Shown: one piece after another, positions 7,573-13,721 of the stretch | Layout of the letters: each line of letters opens with the position of its first letter | Position numbering within the stretch: position 1 is the stretch's first letter | From: an uncultured candidate division Zixibacteria bacterium | GTDB taxonomy: Bacteria > Zixibacteria > MSB-5A5 > GN15 > FEB-12 | Direction of reading: 5' to 3' | NCBI GenBank assembly: GCA_913009765.1 | Contig: CAJVYT010000052.1 | Coordinates: forward strand, 1 to 15,083 | Length of the DNA stretch: 15,083 nucleotides | Program-made: the position numbers and the translations under genes | Notes under the pieces: generated by a model | Seen by the model: the letters and a program-made list of their open reading frames with translations, nothing else | Databases searched by the model: none | What the model was told of the DNA's origin: nothing

Positions 7573-8298
7573 TTAAATATATTTTTCTACAAATTTATCT
7601 AAGACAAGTGAAAGTTCTTTTGCGTGACCTTTGAGCGTTTCCATATCATTTTTATCGCAGCATTTTTGCATCAAAGCAACCATCCTTTTGATTTCAGAGA
7701 ACTTTTTTAATATCTCAACTTTTTCGCCAGCTAATTCAGTCGGAATAGTTTTTTTATTTAACCCATCCAATTTAGCTGTTAAAGTTGCAACTGTTCCTTT
7801 GATACCATCAATATTGTTTGCTGGAATATGATTTTCATTTAAAAGATTAAAGGAAATCACAAATCCGTCAAATTCAGGATAAGTCAATGGCAAGAGTGCA
7901 GAGGCAGTCATTTCAAAAGTGTTATGCAGGTTTGGCATAAGCTCATAAGCTTTTTCTTTATCGCCTGCTTTACATGCTTCAGCATACAGCTTAACAGCTT
8001 TTCCAAATTCTATACGGTTTTTTTTAAATTTTTCTAATTTGCTTTCTGATTTTAGTTTTGGATTCATCTCAGCAATAGGTGCAAAAAGTTTTTCAAACTT
8101 TGGACCTGCTTCTAAAAGAGTTTTAAAATCTTTTTCAGCCCAAGCATTGTGCCACACCGGTGCTAAAAGATGATGGAAATCTCCAAATGGGTGAAACCCG
8201 ACTTTTGTTGCTCTGTCTGCCGGACAGGATGATTCCCCTGCAAAGCTCACTGATGCTGCTATTAATAACACAACACCGATAAGAATTAGTTTTTTCAT
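7573..8298 (-). CDS. Secreted, His-rich, all-helical protein of unknown function
   Basis: I do not recognise the family by name. The 241-residue protein has a clear Sec signal peptide (MKKLILIGVVLLIAASVSFA) with cleavage likely after Ala20, so it should be periplasmic or secreted. The mature part is predicted helical with no transmembrane segment. Its first helix is rich in histidine: FHPFGDFHHLLAPVWHNAW (His36, His42, His43, His50). Further possible ligands are His125, His157 and His225, with a vicinal Cys213-Cys214. There is no CxxCH, so it is not a c-type cytochrome of the usual kind. LLAPVWHNAW and the later PNLHNTFEMTASALLPLTYPEFD look weakly like two related helical hairpins, suggesting internal duplication. 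The ATG has a strong GGGAG 5 bases upstream. It follows the FAD oxidase on the same strand after 58 bases, so it may share that transcript. Metal binding is inference. Confidence 0.8.
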   Translation of the reverse strand: MKKLILIGVVLLIAASVSFAGESSCPADRATKVGFHPFGDFHHLLAPVWHNAWAEKDFKTLLEAGPKFEKLFAPIAEMNPKLKSESKLEKFKKNRIEFGKAVKLYAEACKAGDKEKAYELMPNLHNTFEMTASALLPLTYPEFDGFVISFNLLNENHIPANNIDGIKGTVATLTAKLDGLNKKTIPTELAGEKVEILKKFSEIKRMVALMQKCCDKNDMETLKGHAKELSLVLDKFVEKYI

Positions 8299-8318
8299 TT
8301 TACTCCCTAAAATATTAT

Positions 8319-8342
8319 GCTCTGAATAATCAAAAACAGAGC
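8319..8342 (-). other. Hairpin between the FAD oxidase and the secreted protein
   Basis: GCTCTG (8319-8324) and CAGAGC (8337-8342) are perfect 6-base arms around a 12-base loop, in the 58-base gap between two minus-strand genes. No run of T follows the hairpin on the minus strand, so a strong intrinsic terminator is unlikely. It may be a weak attenuator or an mRNA processing or stability element. Confidence 0.35.
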
Positions 8343-8356
8343 CTTACCTATTGTTA

Positions 8357-9505
8357 TTATATGACGTTTGTCTCTTCAATAGCTTGACCTTCTTTAAAAC
8401 GGTCCGGCTTATAATTTGAAATATCAATTGAAGGTTTTTTACCGGTCAGAATCTCAGATGTAATAAGTCCGGCTGCCGGAGCATGCATAAATCCATGACC
8501 TGAGAAGCCGGTCAGATGAAACATGCCCTCAACTGATGGTTCAAAACCAATTATTGCTCTATGGTCAGGGGTCACTTCATAAAGACCTGCCCATTCATTA
8601 CCGATTTCTGCTTCTTCAAGCTGGGGGATAAGTTCTAAAGCACGTTCTAAAATATTATCTGTATAATCGGGGTCGATTGAAATATCAAAAGATGGAGCCA
8701 CCTTTTTATCAGCCCATCCCAAAAGCATTCCTTTGGATTCTTTATGACAATAGAGACCGGAGGATACATCAACGACCATTGGGAAAAACGGTTTTACAAA
8801 CGATAGTTCACCGGTAGTGACTATTTGTCTGCGAATCGGTTCAACTTTCAAATCAGTACCAATCATTGCACCTATTTTTTTAGCATAAGGTCCGGTACAA
8901 TTTATGACCAACGGAGTATCAATTGTGCCATTTGAAGTTTTTACTTGAGATATTTTGCCTGAGTTTTGTTCAATACCGATTACTTTGGTGTCAAAGGCTA
9001 TATCCAAACCAGCAGCTCTTGAAGCTTTATCATATCCGCTTAAAAATTCATGGGGGTCACCTAAACCATCATCGGGGCAGAATGTTGCAAACTGGACATC
9101 TTCAATTGATACATGGGGAGCATATTGAGCAATTTCATTCGGTTGTAGTTTTAATACATTGAGTCCAAGGGATTTTTGAAGTTCATAGCTTTTGTTAAAA
9201 CTTTCAACATCTTTATCATCTTTGACTAAAAACATATAGCCGACTTGGTCAAATAAAGCATCATGCCCGGTGTCTTCTTTAAAACGGGAAAATAGTTTTT
9301 CCGAAAGCATTGACATCTCAATATTTTCTTTGGTTGTAAATTGAGCTCTGATACCGCCGGCAGCTTTTGCGGTTGCTCCGGTTCCGAATAATGCTTCTTT
9401 TTCAACAAGTGTAATTTTTCCGTAATTTGCTTTTGTCAAATAATAAGCGGCTGCTAATCCAATAATCCCGCCGCCAATAATGACAGCATCTGCTGTATTT
9501 TGCAT
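8357..9505 (-). CDS. FAD-dependent amine/amino-acid oxidoreductase (DAO family)
   Basis: This 382-residue flavoprotein belongs to the D-amino-acid oxidase / sarcosine oxidase beta / glycine oxidase group. The N-terminal Rossmann motif is VIIGGGIIGLAAAYYL (Gly11-x-Gly13-x-x-Gly16), with Glu35 (ITLVEKE) in the usual place to bind the ADP ribose. GTGATAKAAGGIRAQF (41-56) is the FAD-proximal loop typical of SoxB-like enzymes. The C-terminal FAD signature is TGFSGHGFMHAP (332-343), preceded by GLYEVTPDHRAIIG. The enzyme probably oxidises a secondary amine or amino acid such as sarcosine, proline or glycine; the substrate cannot be read from sequence. No alpha, gamma or delta sarcosine oxidase subunit genes are nearby, which argues against the heterotetrameric form. 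The ATG at 9505 follows AAGGA with a spacing of about 7. A promoter (9565-9592) and an overlapping palindrome (9540-9559) suggest repressor control. Confidence 0.9.
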   Translation of the reverse strand: MQNTADAVIIGGGIIGLAAAYYLTKANYGKITLVEKEALFGTGATAKAAGGIRAQFTTKENIEMSMLSEKLFSRFKEDTGHDALFDQVGYMFLVKDDKDVESFNKSYELQKSLGLNVLKLQPNEIAQYAPHVSIEDVQFATFCPDDGLGDPHEFLSGYDKASRAAGLDIAFDTKVIGIEQNSGKISQVKTSNGTIDTPLVINCTGPYAKKIGAMIGTDLKVEPIRRQIVTTGELSFVKPFFPMVVDVSSGLYCHKESKGMLLGWADKKVAPSFDISIDPDYTDNILERALELIPQLEEAEIGNEWAGLYEVTPDHRAIIGFEPSVEGMFHLTGFSGHGFMHAPAAGLITSEILTGKKPSIDISNYKPDRFKEGQAIEETNVI

Positions 9506-9539
9506 ATCACAATCCTTAAAATTCGGTTCAAAATGCCTA

Positions 9540-9559
9540 TTAGTGAACTAATTCACTAA
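9540..9559. promoter_or_regulatory. Palindromic operator candidate at the FAD oxidase promoter
   Basis: TTAGTGAACTAATTCACTAA has perfect 8-base arms (TTAGTGAA / TTCACTAA) around a 4-base centre. It begins 6 bases downstream of the predicted -10 box, so it covers the likely transcript start and the first transcribed bases, and it ends 35 bases before the start codon. That is the classic position of a repressor site. Size and symmetry would suit a MarR- or GntR-type dimer. No regulator gene of that kind is present in the window. Confidence 0.55.
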
Positions 9560-9564
9560 AAGAG

Positions 9565-9592
9565 AAATTACGCAAATAGACCATAAAGTCAA
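9565..9592 (-). promoter_or_regulatory. Candidate promoter for the FAD oxidase
   Basis: On the minus strand, TTGACT (9592-9587, 5 of 6 match to -35), a 16-base spacer and TAATTT (9570-9565, 3 of 6 match to -10) precede the palindrome at 9540-9559. The -10 box is poor, which would fit a regulated rather than a constitutive promoter. The transcript start would fall near 9558. Confidence 0.4.
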
Positions 9593-9750
9593 GCCAAATT
9601 AGAATCCTCTTTCGGTTTTTAAGTACTTATAAAATTCTATTTGACCGTAAAAACAAAAGGATTCAATGATTTAAAATTATTATTTTTTATTTTCATATAT
9701 AACATTTTTTCGCTTGTGATAATCAAAAAAAAATATAGATTGTTCTCATT

Positions 9751-11502
9751 ATGCATATAGTCAAATTCGACAACTTGATAAAAAAATTCCAACTCTCAGG
9801 AACCAATGTACTTATAATACTGGCAGTATTTGTTGGCTTGGCAACATCGTTAGGAGCAGTCGGGTTTATCTATCTTATCAGACATTTTAATGATTTTTTC
9901 TTTGGCATGACTGATGAATTTCTTGTAGAGACTATAGGAGACCGGGGGTTTAAATTTTGGTTACCTCTTATTCCAATGTTCGGTGGATTATTAGTCGGTC
10001 CAATAGTATATAAATTTGCAAAAGAAGCAAAGGGACATGGTGTTCCTGAAGTTATGGATTCTGTCGCTCGTTTGGGAGGTATCATACGTCCACGTGTAGC
10101 TGTTGCCAAAACTATTGCCTCGGCAATTTGTATCGGTTCAGGTGGTTCAGCAGGACGTGAGGGACCTATTGTACAAATTGGTTCGGCTATTGGCTCAACA
10201 ATCGGACAGATGTTTCGTATGTCGAGTGACCGTGTCAAAATATTGGTAGGATGTGGAGCAGCGGCAGGAATTACTTCGGTTTTTAATGCTCCTATTGCAG
10301 GTGTTATGTTTTCGCTGGAAATTATTTTAGGAGATTTTGCGATTAAAACATTTTCTCCGGTTATTATTTCGTCAGTCATTGCATCTGTTGTGACTCGTTC
10401 AATTTTGGGGAATCATCCCGCTTTTGAAGTTCCCAGCTACTCTTTAGTCTCGGCGTGGGAAATTCCGCTTTATATCGTTATGGGAGTTTTAATCGGTGGC
10501 TATGGTGTCACATTTACAAGATCATTAGATTTTCTTGAAGATTTTTTTGATGATTTAAAAATTTCTCCCTATTTTAAGCCTGCCGTAGGTGGGTTACTTT
10601 TGGGTTGTATTGCTCTGTTTTATCCCCAAGTTCTCGCCGATGGATATGAAACTATTAAATTAGTTCTCTATGGTGAAATTGGTCTTACCTTGCTTCTTGT
10701 TTTAATCACTTTAAAAATGTTGGCTACCTGTTTGACGCTTGGTTCTGGAAATTCCGGTGGTATTTTTGCTCCTGCTTTATTCATGGGAGCTGTTGCCGGA
10801 GGAGTCTTTGGCTCTTTTGTTTCGTATCTGTTTCCGGGAGTTACCGCATCGCCGGGTGCCTATGCCTTAGTTGGTATGGCTGGAATGATTGCTGCAACAA
10901 CTCATGCCCCAATGACTGCTCTACTTATTATATTTGAAATGACTACCGATTACCGTATTATTTTACCTCTTATGATAACTGTTGTTATTTCTGCAATGGT
11001 GGCTGGAAAGTTATTTGAAAATTCTATTTATACGATCAAACTTGCTAAACGGGGTATTGATATTCGTGGCGGGAAAGATATCAACGTTTTAAAATCTCAT
11101 GAAGTCCGTGAAATTATGGATGAAAATTATGTTACCATACACCCATCAACACCGCTTGCTGAGATTTTTAGAAAAATTGAAAATTCTAACGAATCATATT
11201 TTGTTGTACAGGATGATAGAGGCATTTTGAAAGGAGTTATATCTTTTCAGGATATACGTTCTGTCTTATCCCAACATTCTCTTGACTATTTAATAATAGC
11301 ACAGGATTTATTAAAAGAAGCAACCGATTTGATTTATTTTGATGATGACTTGGAAAAAGCATATAAACTTTTTAATCTCAAAGATCTCAAAATGCTTCCG
11401 GTTGTTAACGAATATGAATCAAACAAAGTCATCGGTGTTATTCGTAGAGAAGCACTTACTGCTTATTATAATCGTCAACTTATAGAAACTCTCAGAAAAT
11501 AA
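9751..11502 (+). CDS. CLC-family chloride channel/transporter with C-terminal CBS pair
   Basis: This 583-residue inner-membrane anion transporter has a CLC core (about residues 18-430, many membrane helices) followed by two CBS domains (about 449-505 and 515-575), which in this family often bind adenine nucleotides and regulate gating. Core signatures are present: GHGVPEV (95-101), GSGGSAGREGP (129-139) with the gating glutamate Glu137, FNAPIAGVMFSLE (178-190), and GSGNSGGIFAPALFMG (331-346). At the position of the E. coli proton glutamate Glu203 (FIIEEM) this protein has Ile191 (FSLEII), and His96 stands where E. coli has Ser107. Both are seen in CBS-bearing bacterial CLCs, and they leave open whether it is a channel or an exchanger. 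The ATG at 9751 has no clear Shine-Dalgarno. The next gene on the same strand follows after 52 bases. Arginine codons are CGT 13, AGA 6, CGG 2 and AGG 0. Confidence 0.95.
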   Translation: MHIVKFDNLIKKFQLSGTNVLIILAVFVGLATSLGAVGFIYLIRHFNDFFFGMTDEFLVETIGDRGFKFWLPLIPMFGGLLVGPIVYKFAKEAKGHGVPEVMDSVARLGGIIRPRVAVAKTIASAICIGSGGSAGREGPIVQIGSAIGSTIGQMFRMSSDRVKILVGCGAAAGITSVFNAPIAGVMFSLEIILGDFAIKTFSPVIISSVIASVVTRSILGNHPAFEVPSYSLVSAWEIPLYIVMGVLIGGYGVTFTRSLDFLEDFFDDLKISPYFKPAVGGLLLGCIALFYPQVLADGYETIKLVLYGEIGLTLLLVLITLKMLATCLTLGSGNSGGIFAPALFMGAVAGGVFGSFVSYLFPGVTASPGAYALVGMAGMIAATTHAPMTALLIIFEMTTDYRIILPLMITVVISAMVAGKLFENSIYTIKLAKRGIDIRGGKDINVLKSHEVREIMDENYVTIHPSTPLAEIFRKIENSNESYFVVQDDRGILKGVISFQDIRSVLSQHSLDYLIIAQDLLKEATDLIYFDDDLEKAYKLFNLKDLKMLPVVNEYESNKVIGVIRREALTAYYNRQLIETLRK

Positions 11503-11554
11503 CAAAGACTTCTCTTCTATTGCTCAACAGATAAATTATTTGTACATTTGACTG

Positions 11555-12700
11555 ATGGAAACTTATGCTAAATTACGGAGCGATTTAGTAACTTCAGAAG
11601 CAGTCATTGACGGGCAGGATGTTGTCAATATCAAAGACCCTCTTCGTGGAAACTATTTCCGATTACGTTTACCCGAATATTGGTTGATTTCACAACTTGA
11701 CGGGGTAACATCGTATGATGCTATATCCCAAAAATTCCGAGAAAAATTTAATGCAAACATTGATACCAATGCAGTTCTGCAGTTTGTTGATTTGTTAGAA
11801 TCTCAGTTTTTTTTAGAAAACAGTCGCTCCGAACAGGCAGTATCGAGAAAAAGTTACGGTAACGAAAAAAGAAAATTCCTTTTTGCCAAACTTTTATTTA
11901 TCAAATTCAAAGCATTTAAACCGGGGAAAGCATTAGAGCTTTGTACAAAACTGTATAAACCGTTTCATTCACCGATAGGATTTTTATTTCAAGGACTTTT
12001 AATTCTTTTTGGTTTTATTCTTTTTATAGATAATTACACTTATTTTGCTGTTTCTCTTTTTGACCTTTATTCTGTTAGTACAATTGCAATTGTCATGGTT
12101 GCATTTTTTGTTTTGATAGTAATTCATGAGTTTGCCCATGCTTACACTGCAAATAAACTTGGCGATAACACTGCAAAACAAAGTGGCAGGCTAACACTCA
12201 ATCCTTTGAAGCACATTGACTTGATTGGAACGGTACTTATGCCGATAGCAGCTTTTGCTTCGGGCTTTGCGTTAATCGGGTGGGCGAAACCCGTACCGGT
12301 GGATATGAGAAATTTTAAAAACCCGCTTAGGGATGATGCTTTTGTTTCCTTCGCCGGACCGCTATCCAATTTGTTCCTTGCCGTTTTACTTTTTTCTCTT
12401 CTAAAACTAACGGCGGCAGTCTTTCCCGGCAATAAAGAATTGTTGATAAACATACTCTGGTACGGAGTATTCCTTAACGTGTTTCTTTTTGTGTTTAACT
12501 CGCTGCCGATTCCACCGCTGGACGGTTCGCACATTTTGTTCGATCTTTTTCCGAATAAGTACACAGCTAAGCTGCTCGGTTTAGGATTATACGGTTCGAT
12601 AATTCTTTTGATTTTTATTTATAGTCCGTTATGGAGTATTTTTATGAAAGTGGTTAACTCAATTTTAAATTTGTTCCTTATGATCGGAGGATATGCGTAA
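11555..12700 (+). CDS. M50 membrane metalloprotease, probable chimera of two subfamilies
   Basis: The 381-residue open frame joins two unlike halves at the zinc motif HEFAH (191-195). Residues of about 5-88 resemble a PqqD-like peptide-binding domain (DPLRGNYFRLRLPEYWLISQLDG). Residues 115-190 match the linker and first two membrane helices of the large PqqD-M50 (YydH-like) peptidases associated with peptide maturation and export. After HEFAHAY the sequence becomes the compact site-2-protease type (YwhC/SpoIVFB-like): NKLGDNTAKQSGRLTLNPLKHIDLIGT, GWAKPVPVDMRNFKNP, FAGPLSNL, and NSLPIPPLDGSH with the third zinc ligand Asp323. A true PqqD-M50 protein should continue HELGHALxCKxFGGEVxEMG. Arginine codons also switch: no AGG among 8 in the first half, 2 AGG and 1 AGA among 3 in the second. 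I read this as an assembly join. A real fusion remains possible. No strong ribosome site precedes the ATG. Confidence 0.75.
   Translation: METYAKLRSDLVTSEAVIDGQDVVNIKDPLRGNYFRLRLPEYWLISQLDGVTSYDAISQKFREKFNANIDTNAVLQFVDLLESQFFLENSRSEQAVSRKSYGNEKRKFLFAKLLFIKFKAFKPGKALELCTKLYKPFHSPIGFLFQGLLILFGFILFIDNYTYFAVSLFDLYSVSTIAIVMVAFFVLIVIHEFAHAYTANKLGDNTAKQSGRLTLNPLKHIDLIGTVLMPIAAFASGFALIGWAKPVPVDMRNFKNPLRDDAFVSFAGPLSNLFLAVLLFSLLKLTAAVFPGNKELLINILWYGVFLNVFLFVFNSLPIPPLDGSHILFDLFPNKYTAKLLGLGLYGSIILLIFIYSPLWSIFMKVVNSILNLFLMIGGYA
12110..12190. other. Probable chimeric assembly junction
   Basis: This is the interval in which the protein subfamily changes. It contains the conserved HEFAHAYTANKLGD codons, the most likely shared word between two unrelated M50 genes. 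The last codons with region-A character lie upstream. The first AGG arginine codon appears at 12188-12190 (GGC AGG CTA), and every gene from there on uses AGG freely. The exact break point cannot be fixed by eye. Confidence 0.6.
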
Positions 12701-13709
12701 GCAAGCAAAATACCCGGTGCTTCTTGTCGTATTAGTATTCCAAATACTTTTTTACTACTGCGGTGATAACGGTACAGACAATATTAAAAACAGGTTTAAC
12801 AGAAAAGTTAAAGTTGCATCGGAGCCGGTTAAGGCAAAGCATTTCTTTTTTGTGGGAAAATGGCTGGGGAAGGAGAGCATTTATAAATATAGTTTTGACG
12901 ATAGTTCGTATTCGGTTTTCTGGTTTCAGGATAAAGAAAAGGTTTTAGAATTTTTGTACAGCGACGATTTAAAGTATGCATTTTTTATTACTGCACGTAA
13001 ACTCGGTACAAGGCATGGAGTGTCCTTCATCAAAAAATTAAAACTTTACAGGGTGGACCCGTTGCTTTCTAAAACCGGGCTGATAAGCGAATTAGGCGAG
13101 GCAATTCAACTGCTTGCACAGTGGAATGGAATGAATTTTGAAATACAGCTTACAAAGTTTGATAAAAAAATTGCCTCTGAGATTGATAAATTTAATAGGT
13201 TGTATAGCCCGTTCGGCAAGCTGCTTAAAGAAGAAGTTGAAAAGTTCGATTTTATCAAAGAAGGTTATCCCCCGTTCACAATCAGGCAGCCAAAATTAAT
13301 TTCGCCGTCAGGCGTTTTCGGATTAACTGCTAAGGGTGATTCGATCTTCTTAAGAGTTGCAGGAATGGATAAAGATGTTTTTATTGATTCATCCGGTCAT
13401 TCATTTAACGAGGTAAGATGGATTAACGAAGACGAGGCGGTAATATTTTCGACAAGAAAAATAATCAATTCCGGTAAAGAGCGGACAATTAAGAGCGAAC
13501 TCTTCGTGTATGATTTAGTACATAGAAAAATTGATTTCAAAAGGGTCGGCGAAGGAAGAATGAACTTTCTTATTGCAAATGATTTGCTGATATTTGATGA
13601 CGGAATCGGAAATAAATCTTCAATTGTTATGATCGATTTAAAATCGAATAATGAAATTAAAAAGTTGTTTATTAACGGCGGCTGCAGTTTAAAAAGTATT
13701 ATTTATTAA
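12693..13709 (+). CDS. Hypothetical exported or lipid-anchored protein
   Basis: I do not recognise this 338-residue protein. The N-terminus has basic residues (MRKQAK), a hydrophobic stretch (YPVLLVVLVFQILFYY) and then Cys23-Gly-Asp. This looks like a lipoprotein signal, but the residues before the cysteine (FYYC) fit the usual lipobox poorly. The rest is polar with alternating short beta-like stretches (SIYKYSFDD, SYSVFWFQDKE, VFIDSSGHSFNEVRWIN, ELFVYDLVHRKIDFKRVGEG, SSIVMIDLKSN). These could be blades of a propeller, though no repeat is clear. The ATG overlaps the M50 stop by 8 bases and has GGAGG (12686-12690) 2 bases upstream. The msbA-like gene starts 12 bases after its stop. The three genes therefore look like one operon, perhaps linked to the cell envelope. 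Arginine codons are AGG 6, AGA 6, CGT 2 and CGG 1, unlike the CLC gene. Confidence 0.75.
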   Translation: MRKQAKYPVLLVVLVFQILFYYCGDNGTDNIKNRFNRKVKVASEPVKAKHFFFVGKWLGKESIYKYSFDDSSYSVFWFQDKEKVLEFLYSDDLKYAFFITARKLGTRHGVSFIKKLKLYRVDPLLSKTGLISELGEAIQLLAQWNGMNFEIQLTKFDKKIASEIDKFNRLYSPFGKLLKEEVEKFDFIKEGYPPFTIRQPKLISPSGVFGLTAKGDSIFLRVAGMDKDVFIDSSGHSFNEVRWINEDEAVIFSTRKIINSGKERTIKSELFVYDLVHRKIDFKRVGEGRMNFLIANDLLIFDDGIGNKSSIVMIDLKSNNEIKKLFINGGCSLKSIIY

Positions 13710-13721
13710 CCATGGTATAAA

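Noticed and set aside
7530..7600. Frameshifted remains of a HATPase domain after the HisKA protein
   Set aside because: Only 16 bases separate the stop from the converging gene, and that gene is a coherent secreted protein rather than kinase sequence.
8319..8342. Intrinsic terminator after the FAD oxidase
   Set aside because: The stem is only 6 bases with a 12-base loop, and no T-tract follows on the minus strand; it is kept only as a hairpin.
9870..10379. A 169-codon open frame antisense to the CLC gene
   Set aside because: It lies wholly inside a strongly supported CLC gene, has low-complexity Pro/Ile/Ala-rich content and shows no recognisable domain or start signal.
12142..12564. A 140-codon open frame antisense to the M50 gene
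   Set aside because: It is a shadow of the conserved site-2 protease region on the other strand.
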